From Phaeobacter inhibens DSM 16374 (GTDB lineage Bacteria; Pseudomonadota; Alphaproteobacteria; Rhodobacterales; Rhodobacteraceae), in the NCBI RefSeq assembly GCF_000473105.1, contig NZ_KI421498.1, forward strand, positions 1,922,001 through 1,986,000: DNA of 64,000 nt. The letters are read 5' to 3'. The position numbers were made by a program, and so were the translations under genes. Shown here one piece after another: positions 44,068 to 53,257 of the stretch. Numbering within the stretch: the stretch's first letter is position 1; every line of letters starts with the position of its first letter. The notes under the pieces are model-generated. The model was not told where the DNA came from. It was given only the letters and a program-made list of their open reading frames with translations, and ran no database searches.

Positions 44068-44561
44068 GCGCGCTTCTCCTTCAGCTGGCGTTGTTGCGTG
44101 CCCCCATAAAACGCATGACAGATGGCAATGGCCAGAGCATCTGCCGCATCGGCGTTCTTGGGCAGGCAGCCGGGCAGCTGAAGTTTCACCATGTGGAGGA
44201 TCTGCTCCTTGGCCGCATGACCCACGCCGACCACAGTTTTCTTGACGCGGTTCGGCGCGTATTCACCCACCGGCAGACCGGCCTGCGCCAATGTCATCAG
44301 GGCTACGCCACGGGCCTGACCCAGTTTCAGCGTGCCCGCACCATCTTTGTTCACGAAGGTCTGTTCGATGGCGGCCTGATCGGGACGGTAGGCCGCGATC
44401 ACTTCGATCACCTGATTGTGGAGCGACAACAGCCGTTCGCCCAGATCATCGCCATCGGAGGTGCAGACGCCATTTGCGACATGGCTGAGACGGGTGCCAT
44501 GTGATTCGATCACCCCCCAACCGAGGTTCCGCAACCCCGGATCGATGCCCAATATTCGCAT
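44064..44561 (-). CDS. ruvC: Crossover junction endodeoxyribonuclease RuvC
   Basis: Resolves Holliday junctions. The 165-aa product starts at [16 protein letters not shown], with catalytic Asp7; the second acidic site is in AIEQTFVN and the last in [16 protein letters not shown] lies before the ATG at 44561; the longer frame to 44693 has no support. It begins the ruvCAB order and overlaps ruvA by four bases. Confidence 0.97.
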   Translation of the reverse strand: MRILGIDPGLRNLGWGVIESHGTRLSHVANGVCTSDGDDLGERLLSLHNQVIEVIAAYRPDQAAIEQTFVNKDGAGTLKLGQARGVALMTLAQAGLPVGEYAPNRVKKTVVGVGHAAKEQILHMVKLQLPGCLPKNADAADALAIAICHAFYGGTQQRQLKEKRA

Positions 44562-44922
44562 GTCTGCCCTATCCCTACCCGATGTGGAGGTGTAATTTTC
44601 CTCAGGATTAGCACAAAAGGCGAACATGTCCAATCGCTTTGCTGGCCCGCATTCTGTGCCCTGCAGGGATGCCGCGCGGCACCTGTGGCGCAAAAACCTA
44701 CAAATCCTGTTCTGAAAACGACCCTCTTCCGAGGCGAAACCGACATTCCTTTCGAACAGCTAAAAATGCATCCAATTCCCTTGTTTATATGGACAATCAG
44801 CCATGCGTTTTTCGCATATGACACATGCAATTTCAGCGATTGTCAGGGCCAATTCACATGACTAAGTGCCGTCCATCGCCGCAACGCGGTTCACTGAATT
44901 CAACCTCCGAAAGGACGAGGAC
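44562..44922. other. Divergent intergenic region ruvC / DUF1127 gene
   Basis: 361 bp without a credible gene, serving two divergent transcription units. It becomes AT-rich at about 44740-44830 and holds a small ATGCG-TTTTT-CGCAT palindrome (around 44802-44816). I could not place convincing promoter boxes. The right end carries the ribosome binding site AAGGACGAGG for the DUF1127 gene. Confidence 0.45.
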
Positions 44923-45141
44923 ATGGCTGCTTTTGACACCACCCGCACCACCTATGGCACCAGCAGCCTGTTTGGCCGCTTTAGCGCCATGACCGCCAGC
45001 CTGCTGGCGGCAATCGTCGACTGGAACGATGCCCGCGCGACCCGCCAGACCCTGGGTCAGCTGAACGACCGGGAACTGGCCGACATTGGCCTGTGCCGCG
45101 CAGATATCGACCGCATTGCCGAAGGCAAGCCCGTCTTCTGA
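44923..45141 (+). CDS. DUF1127 small protein
   Basis: A 72-aa protein with the DUF1127 (YjiS-like) C-terminal motif: arginine-rich helix then LGQLNDRELADIGLCRADI. Small DUF1127 proteins in alphaproteobacteria are often stress-induced and may bind RNA to affect phosphate or carbon uptake control; that is family knowledge. AAGGACGAGG precedes the ATG at 44923 closely. It stands alone, has its own strong terminator and is divergent from ruvC. Confidence 0.9.
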   Translation: MAAFDTTRTTYGTSSLFGRFSAMTASLLAAIVDWNDARATRQTLGQLNDRELADIGLCRADIDRIAEGKPVF

Positions 45142-45193
45142 GACAGGCTGCCGTCCCGGCAGCGCCGGGGGCTACAGACCACCTGACATATGA

Positions 45194-45226
45194 AAAACGC
45201 CGCCTCCTGACGGAGCGCGGCGTTTT
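45194..45226 (+). terminator. Strong terminator of the DUF1127 gene
   Basis: AAAACGCCGC-CTCC pairs with GGAG-x-GCGGCGTTTT; the loop is TGAC and there is one bulged C. The flanking A and T runs make it effective on both strands. Confidence 0.85.
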
Positions 45227-45347
45227 CTATAGGTCTGGTTTGCAGATCTGCGCCTCGGCGACACCCTGCTGCGTCGGACATGACTGCGCGACCGTTTTAT
45301 GTCGGATGCCCCCCAGCGCCCGACATCTGGCCCGCCAGCCTGCCCCT

Positions 45348-45692
45348 CTACCGCAGCACAGGCCCGATCTTCTCGGCCAGGAACTGCGACACGGGATCCC
45401 GCTGCATCACAAATGCACCGGCTTTCTCCAGCCCGGTTCCTGCCCGCAGCTGATCGACACGATAGTCGTAGCTGCCAAATCCCAGCGCCGCCATCAAGAA
45501 CCCCTTGAACAGCAGAAACGCCGCGACAAACAAGATCACTGACCGGCCGGAAATCCGCGACTGTACCCGTCGCGGCGCCACCACGATCAACCCATCCGCG
45601 CGCACCTTAGCGGTGTAGCCGCGCGACATGGCCCCGTGTTTGCGTTCCAATCGGTCAAGCCGAGCGTAGAAATTGTTACTCTGTTCACCCAT
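45348..45692 (-). CDS. Uncharacterised single-pass membrane protein
   Basis: A 114-aa protein with a charged N-terminal helix (NNFYARLDRLERKHGAMSRG), one membrane helix (about 51-72) and a short C-terminal tail. AGGG precedes the ATG at 45692; the frame extends to 45725 without further support. It is downstream of prmA on the same strand with a 105-bp gap. No recognised domain; probably a conserved Rhodobacterales small membrane protein. Confidence 0.65.
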   Translation of the reverse strand: MGEQSNNFYARLDRLERKHGAMSRGYTAKVRADGLIVVAPRRVQSRISGRSVILFVAAFLLFKGFLMAALGFGSYDYRVDQLRAGTGLEKAGAFVMQRDPVSQFLAEKIGPVLR

Positions 45693-45797
45693 AACCAAAA
45701 CCCTGCAATGGCTCCCACCATCCACATCTTAATGCTTAGGTAGGTAATGAGACCATTTTGGGGTGGGTCGTTAAAATGCTCAACAAACTTGAACGAT

Positions 45798-46670
45798 TCA
45801 GCCCGTTTTCTGCAAAAGCAGCGTCGTCCAGTCACCAATCTCGCTGCGTTGCACCAGATTGATGCCGTTCTGTGCATAAACGCCCTGCACCTCGTCGGCC
45901 TGTTCGTTGAGAAGACCGGAGAGAATCGCATAGCCATCGGCGCGCAGATGCGCCGCCACGTCAGGCGCCAATGCAACCAGAGGGCCCTTCAGGATATTGG
46001 CGAAGATCAGATCAAAGGGTGCGGCCTCGGCCAAGGCCGGGGCGTCAAAGCCCGCCGCCTCGAGACAGTGCACACGGCCTTCCATGTCGTTGGCCTTCAG
46101 ATTGGCCTCGGCCACGTCAACCGCGACCTGATCAATGTCGCTGGCCAGGATCTGCCCGTCCCAGACGCGTGCAGCCGCCATCGCCAGCACCGCCGTGCCA
46201 CAGCCGATATCGGCGACTTTTTCGCCGACGAAGCCATCCTCGATCAGCTTGTCCAGCGCCTTCAGACAGCCCAGCGTGGTGCCGTGATGGCCGGTGCCAA
46301 AGGCCATCGCAGCCTCAATCAAAAGAGGAATGCGATCGGCGGGCAGTTTGTCGGCGTCATGGCTGCCGTAGACAAAGAAACGACCGGCCTCGACCGGGGC
46401 CAGTTCGCGGCGCACATGGGCGACCCAGTCGGTTTCTGGCAGTTCTGAGATCACAAAAGGCTGGGCGTCGAACATGGTTGCCAGCAGCGCCAGACCGGCC
46501 TCATCCGGGCTCTCGGTGAAATAGCCGCCAACCTCCCACAGGCCGGAGCCGTCTTCGACCTCGAACACGCCCAGACCGGTCGGCTCCGGCGTCAGACGCT
46601 CCATCGCCGCGCCGAGCGCTTCGGCAGGGGCTTTTCCGGTCAGGGTGGTGAGGGCGGTGAAGGTGGGCAT
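45798..46670 (-). CDS. prmA: Ribosomal protein L11 methyltransferase
   Basis: Trimethylates ribosomal protein L11 with S-adenosylmethionine. The 290-aa protein carries an N-terminal recognition domain (about 1-110), the substrate segment MAFGTGHHGTTLGCLKAL and SAM motif I DIGCGTAVLAMAA, with the post-I acidic SDIDQVAVDVAEANL. Length is normal. Stand-alone gene; the MFS gene upstream on the same strand is 137 bp away. Confidence 0.94.
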   Translation of the reverse strand: MPTFTALTTLTGKAPAEALGAAMERLTPEPTGLGVFEVEDGSGLWEVGGYFTESPDEAGLALLATMFDAQPFVISELPETDWVAHVRRELAPVEAGRFFVYGSHDADKLPADRIPLLIEAAMAFGTGHHGTTLGCLKALDKLIEDGFVGEKVADIGCGTAVLAMAAARVWDGQILASDIDQVAVDVAEANLKANDMEGRVHCLEAAGFDAPALAEAAPFDLIFANILKGPLVALAPDVAAHLRADGYAILSGLLNEQADEVQGVYAQNGINLVQRSEIGDWTTLLLQKTG

Positions 46671-46784
46671 AGCGGTCTCCGGGCAAAGGTTGCACAGCGC
46701 CTAGGCCCGTCGGCGGCGCAGGTCAAGAGCTGGCAGCGCGGGTCCAGGAGCGCCGCCTGTAGCTCAGCGCGCCCTTGAGGCTGG

Positions 46785-46806
46785 GCCTGCCCTTCGCGGG
46801 GCAGGC
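46785..46806 (-). terminator. Hairpin directly after the MFS gene stop
   Basis: GCCTGCCC-TTCGCG-GGGCAGGC forms an exact 8-bp stem that begins on the base after the TAA of the MFS transporter. It has no T run, so termination may be weak or rho-dependent. Confidence 0.55.
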
Positions 46807-48042
46807 TTACTCCGCCGGGGCAGCGCTGCGCCACTTCACAAAGATCGTCTCATTGCCCGGCTCCGGGTGGCGCGGGATCAACAATGACAGCGTCAGCGAG
46901 ATCAGCGCCATACAGGCCGCCAGTGCAAAGACCGCAGCCGGGGAGACCACCCACAGCAAGCCCAGCGTCACCGGCAGCACCACCGCGGCAATATGGTTGA
47001 TGGTAAAGGCCACGGCGGCGGTCGGCGCAATATCAGACGGGTCGGCGATCTTCTGAAAATAGGTCTTCAGCGCCAGCGCCAGACCAAACAGGATATGGTC
47101 CACCACATAGAGCACCCCGGCCAGCACCACGCCCCAGCTGAACCAATAGAGCCCGCCGTAAGCGGCAAAAACCAGTGCCAGCCCGGTGTATTCAAAAATC
47201 AGCGTCCGGCGTTCACCAAAGCGGGCCACAGCACGACCCAGCAGCGGTGCGGCGATCATATTGATTACCAGATTGATCAAATAAAGGCTGGTCAGTTCAT
47301 GCACCGCAAAGCCGAACTTCTCCACCATCATGAAGCCGGCAAAGACAACGAAGATCTGCCGCCGCGCGCCGGCCATGAACTGCAACGCATAATAGAGCCA
47401 ATAGCGGCGACGCAGGATCAGACGTTTGGTCTGCGGATGCGGGGCATCGAATTGCGGATAGGCCAGCAGGCAGAAAATAGCCAGAATCGTGGTGGTGCCC
47501 CCTGCCAGCAGGAAGACGATATTGTAGGTGAGGCCCAGCGGCTCCCACAGCAGCGCGATCAGGCTGTAGACCACCAGCGTTGCCGCCGATCCCGCCGCCA
47601 CCAGCCAGCCCAGGATCTGCGGCGCCTGCAGCTTGGGCAGCCATTGCAACTGCAGCGATTGGTTGACCGTCTCGTAATAGTGAAACCCGATCGAGCTTAG
47701 CAGCGTGATGGTCAGCAGCCCGCCAAGGCTGGGAAACCACGCCGTGACCGCCGTCGCCACGCCCAGCATCATCAGAGAGACCAGCCCCAGCACCTGTTCG
47801 CGCACAAACAGGATCACCGCAATAACGCCAATGGCCAGAAAGCCAGGGATCTCGCGCACCGTGTGCAGCAGGCCAATGTCAGCGCCGTCGAAATTCGCGG
47901 CCTCAATGACAAAGTTGTTCAGCAGCGCGCTCCAGGTGTTGAAGGCGATGGGCATGGTGAGCGCCATCACAAACAGCAGAGTTGTGGGGCGGCGCCACAG
48001 CGGCAGGGAAGCGGCGGCTTCGGTGGGGACAGGTTTGAACAT
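46807..48042 (-). CDS. Major facilitator superfamily transporter
   Basis: A 411-aa inner-membrane carrier with about twelve hydrophobic helices in two halves split by a basic cytoplasmic loop (TKRLILRRRYWLYY, about residue 205). A proline/charge-poor short N-terminus begins at MFKPVPTEA (ATG 48042). No substrate motif is recognised. It is divergent from the YeeE transporter, and the 130-bp gap between them holds both promoters. Confidence 0.8.
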   Translation of the reverse strand: MFKPVPTEAAASLPLWRRPTTLLFVMALTMPIAFNTWSALLNNFVIEAANFDGADIGLLHTVREIPGFLAIGVIAVILFVREQVLGLVSLMMLGVATAVTAWFPSLGGLLTITLLSSIGFHYYETVNQSLQLQWLPKLQAPQILGWLVAAGSAATLVVYSLIALLWEPLGLTYNIVFLLAGGTTTILAIFCLLAYPQFDAPHPQTKRLILRRRYWLYYALQFMAGARRQIFVVFAGFMMVEKFGFAVHELTSLYLINLVINMIAAPLLGRAVARFGERRTLIFEYTGLALVFAAYGGLYWFSWGVVLAGVLYVVDHILFGLALALKTYFQKIADPSDIAPTAAVAFTINHIAAVVLPVTLGLLWVVSPAAVFALAACMALISLTLSLLIPRHPEPGNETIFVKWRSAAPAE

Positions 48043-48172
48043 GCCCCAGCAAATACGCCCATACGCCCCTTCAGGCGAGGGAAAAAGCGCTGCGCACATC
48101 TGATCTGCATCAATGCACGGAGCAACCTGATCTCATATTCAGATTTCCGAATGACAACGAGAGGCTGATGTG

Positions 48173-49237
48173 ATGCCGGAACTGGCTGAGATCATGGACT
48201 GGGCAGGCGAGCCGGTGACAGCGGCGTTGCTAGGCCTGTTGACCGGCGGGATTTTTGGCGTCGCGGCGCAGCGATCGCGGTTTTGCCTGCGGGCGGCAAC
48301 CGTGGAATTTGCCCGTGGCCGACTGGGAGACCGGGTGGCGGTCTGGCTTCTGACCTTTTCCACCGCGCTGGTCTGGGTGCAGGCCGGGCGGCTGCTGGGC
48401 TGGATCGACACCGATGAGGCGCGGATGATGGCGGTGCCCGGCAGCTGGTCCGGGGCCATCATCGGCGGGCTGATCTTTGGCGTAGGTATGGTGCTGGCGC
48501 GGGGTTGCTCCGGGCGGCTTTTGGTGCTGGCGGCGACCGGCAATCTGCGCAGCGTGGTCTCCGGGCTGATTTTTGCAGTGGTCGCACAGATGAGCCTCGC
48601 CGGGTATCTGGCGCCTGTGCGCGACTATCTGGCAGGCCTCTGGATCACCTCTGGCGGGCGCAATCTGGATCTGCTGACAGCGCTGAGCCTGCCGGATTGG
48701 TCCGGGCTGGCGCTGGGGGTGGGCATGGCGGGTCTGGCCCTTGGGGTCTCGCTGCACAACCGCATCGGGGCGGCGCGGCTGATCTTTGCCTCTGGCGTCG
48801 GCTTTGCGGTGGCGCTTGGCTGGGCGCTGACATCGGCGCTGGCACAGGTGGCGTTTGATCCCGTGCAGATCGAAAGCGTGACCTTCACCGGTCCTTCGGC
48901 GCGCATGTTGATGTTCTTTCTGGATCGCGCCGCGGTGCTGGAATTTGATATCGGGCTGGTGGCCGGGGTGTTTGGTGGCGCGATGCTCGCAGCCGCATTG
49001 ACAGGCGAGATGCGCATTCAGGCCTTCGATGGGGCAGTGACCATGCGCAAGGCAATGATCGGCGCGGCTTTGATGGGGTTTGGCGGCATGTTGGCCGGCG
49101 GCTGCGCCATCGGGGCCGGTGTCACCGGTGGGTCGATCTTCGCGGGCACCGCCTGGCTGGCGCTGTTTTCGATGTGGGTTGGGGCAGTGCTGACAGATCT
49201 GCTGGTGGACCAGCGCAGCCTAGCGGCGACCGCTTAG
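48173..49237 (+). CDS. YeeE/YedE-family sulfur (thiosulfate) transporter
   Basis: A 354-aa membrane protein of the YeeE/YedE family, known in E. coli (TsuA) to import thiosulfate. The three family cysteine motifs are visible: QRSRFCLRAA, ARGCSGRL and GGCAIGAG. About nine hydrophobic helices. GAGG lies 8 nt before the ATG at 48173; a GTG just upstream is less likely. In Roseobacters such genes can sit with sox genes, but none are here. Substrate is inferred. Confidence 0.88.
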   Translation: MPELAEIMDWAGEPVTAALLGLLTGGIFGVAAQRSRFCLRAATVEFARGRLGDRVAVWLLTFSTALVWVQAGRLLGWIDTDEARMMAVPGSWSGAIIGGLIFGVGMVLARGCSGRLLVLAATGNLRSVVSGLIFAVVAQMSLAGYLAPVRDYLAGLWITSGGRNLDLLTALSLPDWSGLALGVGMAGLALGVSLHNRIGAARLIFASGVGFAVALGWALTSALAQVAFDPVQIESVTFTGPSARMLMFFLDRAAVLEFDIGLVAGVFGGAMLAAALTGEMRIQAFDGAVTMRKAMIGAALMGFGGMLAGGCAIGAGVTGGSIFAGTAWLALFSMWVGAVLTDLLVDQRSLAATA

Positions 49238-49264
49238 ACAGGGTGCGAGGCGCTGCCTCGCGCT

Positions 49265-49358
49265 CCGGGATATTTGGAGCCAGAAGATACCTGAGGTCCG
49301 CTCATCTTCTGGCGGGAAATATCCCGGGGGAGGCCGAGAGGCCGGGGGCAGAGCCCCC
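49265..49358. repeat. Nested palindromic element between convergent YeeE and priA
   Basis: CCGGGATATTT (49265-49275) is the exact complement of AAATATCCCGG (49317-49327). Inside it CCAGAAGAT (49280-49288) pairs with ATCTTCTGG (49304-49312). A second hairpin GGGGGC-AGA-GCCCCC (49344-49358) follows. The words GGGATATTT and CAGAAGAT recur in intergenic ends of Roseobacter genomes as I remember them, so this is likely a dispersed repeat that doubles as a bidirectional terminator. Confidence 0.65.
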
Positions 49359-49368
49359 ATGGGATTCT

Positions 49369-51564
49369 TCAGAAGAAATTCTGCGGATCAATATCGACCG
49401 ACAGACGCAGATCCCCCTTGAGGCGCGCCGGTTTGATCCAGCGGGCAATGGCGTCTTGCAAGGGCGTTCCCTTACTGGCCTTGATCAGCAGTCGCACCCG
49501 GTGGCGACCGCGGATGCGGGCAATTGGCGCCGGGGCCGGGCCAAAGACCTGCGCGCCGATCTGGCGCAACGGCCCATCGTTGCGCGCAAGGGCCATCCCC
49601 AGATCCATAACCGCAGGCAGCTCCGGCCCGGACAGCACGATACCTGCCATGCGCCCATAAGGCGGCACGCCTGCGGCCTGTCGTTCAGCGGCTTCAGCGC
49701 GCCAGAAGGCTTCCTCATCCCCCGACAGAATTGCGCGAATGACCGGGTGTTCCGGCTGGAAGGTCTGCATCAGCGCCTCGCCCGGTTTATCGGCCCGCCC
49801 GGCCCGCCCTGCGACCTGCCGCATCAGCTGAAAGGTGCGCTCTGCCGCGCGCAGGTCGGACCCTTGCAGGCCAAGATCCGCGTCGATCACACCAACCAGT
49901 GTGAGCAGGGGGAAGTTATGCCCCTTGGCCACCAGCTGGGTGCCAAGGATAATGTCAGCCTCGCCTGCGGCGATCTCCTCGATCCGTTGTTTCAGGGCGC
50001 GGGCTGAGGCAAAGAGGTCAGACGACAGCACCGCAATTCGGGCCTCTGGGAACAGCGCGGCGGTTTCCTCACCCAGCCGTTCGATGCCGGGACCGACGGG
50101 GGCCATCTTGCCCTCGACCTGACAGGTCGGACAGGCGTCGGGTACGGGTTTGGTCTCGCCGCATTGGTGGCACATCAGGCGCTTCATGAAGCGGTGTTCC
50201 ACCATACGGGAATCGCAGTGGTCGCAGGTCACATGGCCGCCGCAGGCGCGGCAGATGGTGACCGGCGCAAAGCCCCGGCGATTGAGAAACAACAGCGATT
50301 GTTCACCCCGTTCGATCCGCGCGGTCATCGCCTGTTTCAACGTCGGTGAGATCCAGGTTGAGGCGGGCAGTTTTTCCGCCCGCATATCGATCGCGCGCAT
50401 CTCTGGCAGGACGGCTGACCCAAATCGTGCCGCGAGATCAAGCCGTTTGTATTTGCCTGCCTCGGCATTGGCCCAGGTTTCCAGCGATGGCGTCGCCGAA
50501 GCCAGCACCACCTGCGCCGAACACATGGCCGCGCGCAGCACCGCCATGTCGCGGGCATTATAACAGACGCCCTCATCCTGTTTGTACGAGGTGTCATGTT
50601 CCTCATCCACGATGATGAGGCCGAGATTCTGATAGGGCAGGAACAGGGCTGAGCGCGCGCCGATCACCAGCTGCGCCTTACCCTGCCCGACCATGCGCCA
50701 GACCCGGCGGCGTTCGGTCATGGTCGCGCCCGAGTGCCATTCGGCCGGGGTCGCACCAAAGCGCTGCTCGACCCGTTTCAGGAATTCAGCCGTCAAGGCA
50801 ATTTCCGGCAAGAGCACCAGCGCCTGACGCCCTGCACGCAAGGTGGCGGCGACTGCCTCCAGATAGACCTCAGTCTTGCCAGAACCGGTCACGCCTTTCA
50901 GGAGTGTGGTGCCATAGCGGCCGCCCGCGACCCCTTCGCCCAGAGTGTTGGCGGCCGCAGCCTGATCCTCGGTCAGGGTCTTGCCGGGGAGATCCGGGTC
51001 CAGTCGGGGATAGGGCAGATCACGTGGGGCTTCTTCCTCGCGCAGGGCGCCTTGTTTCACCAGCCCCTTGACCACCGAAGTTGTGACCCCGGCGAGATCG
51101 GCCAGTTCCTTCGCCGTGAACGCCAGACCGCCGTATTCATCCACCGCCGAGAGCACCCGTTCGCGGGCATCGGTCATGCGGTCCGGCATCTGGCCGGTGG
51201 GGCGCAGCACCTTGCGCATGGAGACGGGATCCGACAGGCCCGGCGCGCGGGTGGCCAGCCGCAGCATCGCCGGCAGAGGGGTCAGCGTGTAGTCGGCAGA
51301 TTTGCTCAGGAACTGGCGCATCTCATCGCGCATCGGGGCCACATCCAGCACCCGATTCACCGGGCGCAGTTTGGCCGAATCGAAATCACCCGCCCCCGGC
51401 CCCCAAATCACCCCGAGGACGCGGCGCGGGCCAAGCGGCACCTCGACATAGGCGCCCAGATGACAGCCACCTTCTGGGGCGCGATAGTCCAGACAGCGGT
51501 CCAGCGGCTGCGTTGTCAGCACGCCAACCCGTTCGCCTTCGTTGAAAAATGCCTGCTCCTGCAC
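49369..51564 (-). CDS. priA: Primosomal protein N' (replication restart helicase PriA)
   Basis: Recognises stalled forks and loads the replicative helicase. The 731-aa product starts at GTG 51564 with GAGG 8 nt upstream, giving VQEQAFFNEGERVGVL. It has Walker A GVTGSGKTEVY, the DEEH box IIVDEEHDTSYKQ and eight zinc cysteines in two clusters (CRACGG...CDHC and CHQCGE...CPTC). The longer frame open to 51636 lacks a Shine-Dalgarno. Confidence 0.96.
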   Translation of the reverse strand: MQEQAFFNEGERVGVLTTQPLDRCLDYRAPEGGCHLGAYVEVPLGPRRVLGVIWGPGAGDFDSAKLRPVNRVLDVAPMRDEMRQFLSKSADYTLTPLPAMLRLATRAPGLSDPVSMRKVLRPTGQMPDRMTDARERVLSAVDEYGGLAFTAKELADLAGVTTSVVKGLVKQGALREEEAPRDLPYPRLDPDLPGKTLTEDQAAAANTLGEGVAGGRYGTTLLKGVTGSGKTEVYLEAVAATLRAGRQALVLLPEIALTAEFLKRVEQRFGATPAEWHSGATMTERRRVWRMVGQGKAQLVIGARSALFLPYQNLGLIIVDEEHDTSYKQDEGVCYNARDMAVLRAAMCSAQVVLASATPSLETWANAEAGKYKRLDLAARFGSAVLPEMRAIDMRAEKLPASTWISPTLKQAMTARIERGEQSLLFLNRRGFAPVTICRACGGHVTCDHCDSRMVEHRFMKRLMCHQCGETKPVPDACPTCQVEGKMAPVGPGIERLGEETAALFPEARIAVLSSDLFASARALKQRIEEIAAGEADIILGTQLVAKGHNFPLLTLVGVIDADLGLQGSDLRAAERTFQLMRQVAGRAGRADKPGEALMQTFQPEHPVIRAILSGDEEAFWRAEAAERQAAGVPPYGRMAGIVLSGPELPAVMDLGMALARNDGPLRQIGAQVFGPAPAPIARIRGRHRVRLLIKASKGTPLQDAIARWIKPARLKGDLRLSVDIDPQNFF

Positions 51565-51712
51565 GCGGTCTGCCTCTTTTGCCCGTTGGGGATGATGACC
51601 CCCAAAGCGATGCCCTGCAATCGACGCCGGGCGCACGGGGGGTTTTTAAAGCCCGTCCCATCAGGTAAAGGCTAGCGCAATCAAGGCCAACCCATCCAGA
51701 GGACCCTAGCCG

Positions 51713-52366
51713 ATGAAATTTTTTGTAGACACCGCCGAAATCGATGCCATTGCCGAGCTGAACGATCTGGGCATGGTGGATGGTGTGACCACCAACCCGT
51801 CGCTGATCAAGAAATCCGGTCGTGATATCATCGAAGTGACCAAAGAAATCTGTGATCTGGTCGATGGTCCGGTCTCTGCCGAGGTGACCGCAACCGACGC
51901 CGAGACCATGATTGCCGAAGGCCGCAAGCTGGTTGAGATCGCCGAAAACATCGCCGTCAAAGTGCCGCTGACCTGGGACGGCCTGAAGGCCTGCAAAACC
52001 CTGACCGACGATGGCCATATGGTGAATGTGACCCTGTGCTTCTCCGCCAATCAGGCGTTGCTGGCGGCCAAGGCCGGCGCGACCTTCATCTCGCCCTTCA
52101 TTGGCCGTCTGGACGACATCAACCTGGATGGGATGGACCTGATCGAAGACATCCGCACCGTCTATGACAACTACGGGTTTACGACCGAGATCCTCGCCGC
52201 CTCCATCCGCAGCGCCAACCACGTGCTGGAAAGCGCGCGCATCGGTGCGGATGTGATCACCGCGCCGCCCGCCGTGATCAAAGGCATGATCAACCACCCG
52301 CTGACCGACAAGGGTCTGGATGCCTTCCTCGCCGACATCAAGGCCGCGAACATCAAGATCCTGTAA
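51713..52366 (+). CDS. Transaldolase / fructose-6-phosphate aldolase family protein
   Basis: A 217-aa small transaldolase-type (TalC/FSA) enzyme. The Schiff-base lysine is Lys83 in NIAVKVPLT, with [13 protein letters not shown] (residues 24-36) and SAEVTA as family motifs. AGAGGA lies 9 nt before the ATG. It stands alone in front of DUF484-xerC. Short members include both transaldolases and FSA; sequence alone does not decide which. Confidence 0.9.
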   Translation: MKFFVDTAEIDAIAELNDLGMVDGVTTNPSLIKKSGRDIIEVTKEICDLVDGPVSAEVTATDAETMIAEGRKLVEIAENIAVKVPLTWDGLKACKTLTDDGHMVNVTLCFSANQALLAAKAGATFISPFIGRLDDINLDGMDLIEDIRTVYDNYGFTTEILAASIRSANHVLESARIGADVITAPPAVIKGMINHPLTDKGLDAFLADIKAANIKIL

Positions 52367-52394
52367 GCCGCAGGGCATCTGACAGGTTTCAGGA

Positions 52395-52422
52395 GGGGCG
52401 GCCCGGCGGGCGGCCCCTTTTT
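52395..52422 (+). terminator. GC-rich terminator after the aldolase gene
   Basis: GGGGCGGCCCG can fold on CGGGCGGCCCC with one mismatch, followed by TTTTT. It separates the aldolase from the DUF484-xerC operon. Confidence 0.7.
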
Positions 52423-52549
52423 CGTTGGCTGAGGCCCCCTGCCCTGTACAGGCGACGGTGCGCCGGTGGCGGGGAATTTTTTGCCACCCCTGCGCGAAAC
52501 CCGTGTTATAACACCGTCAAAACCCATCAGAGGTCATAAAGAGCAGCAC

Positions 52550-53257
52550 ATGAGCACGACGGCAGAACTGGAAGACAATCTGCGCCAGGCGATCCTGGCC
52601 AAACCCGACGCCCTGTTGGAAGATCAGAGCGTGATGAACGCGTTGGTCAGCGCCAATGAGCGCGCAATGGGGTCCAATATCGTGGACCTGCGCGGCATCG
52701 CCATGGAGCGGATGGAGGCCCGGCTGGACCGGCTGGAGGACACCCATCGCTCTGTAATTGCTGCAGCTTATGAGAACCTTGCAGGGACCAACCAGATCCA
52801 CCGCGCGGTGCTGCGGCTACTGGATCCGATGGATTTTGAGAGCTATCTCGGCAACCTTGGTGGTGAGCTGGCGGAAATTCTGCGGGTGGATTCGGTAACG
52901 CTGGTGCTGGAAACGGCACATCCCGAACAGGACGCCGCCGTGCAGCGCATGGATCAGGTTCTGAAGGTGGTCGAGCCGGGATTCGTAGAACAATACATCA
53001 ATCCGCAGCGCAATGGCCCTGACCGCCAGGTCACCCTGCGGCAGATGCAATCTGGCCACGCCCGCACCCATGGGGCCAAGGCTGATTTCATCCGGTCCGA
53101 GGCCTGTCTGAAACTGGAACTGGGCGAAGGCCGCCTGCCCGGTCTGCTGGTTCTGGGGTCAGAGGATCCGCATCAGTTCACCCCGCAGCATGGCACCGAT
53201 CTGCTGGCATTTTTTGCCGGCGTCTTTGAACGGTCGATGCGCCACTGGTTGTCGTGA
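52550..53257 (+). CDS. DUF484 protein (GAF-like), upstream of xerC
   Basis: A 235-aa cytoplasmic protein of the DUF484 family. Its middle is coiled-coil-like (MERMEARLDRLEDTHRSVI) and the C-terminal part (about 110-235) resembles a GAF domain. The ATG at 52550 fits the family start MSTTAELEDNL; the longer frame is not supported. The stop overlaps the xerC GTG start, the same pairing seen in gammaproteobacteria (dapF-DUF484-xerC). Function unknown. Confidence 0.88.
   Translation: MSTTAELEDNLRQAILAKPDALLEDQSVMNALVSANERAMGSNIVDLRGIAMERMEARLDRLEDTHRSVIAAAYENLAGTNQIHRAVLRLLDPMDFESYLGNLGGELAEILRVDSVTLVLETAHPEQDAAVQRMDQVLKVVEPGFVEQYINPQRNGPDRQVTLRQMQSGHARTHGAKADFIRSEACLKLELGEGRLPGLLVLGSEDPHQFTPQHGTDLLAFFAGVFERSMRHWLS

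Noticed and set aside
46750-46790. Possible tRNA because of GTAGCTCAG
   Set aside because: The D-arm-like word is present, but there is no anticodon arm, no GGTTCGA-type T-loop and no acceptor stem; the pattern comes from the MFS hairpin region.
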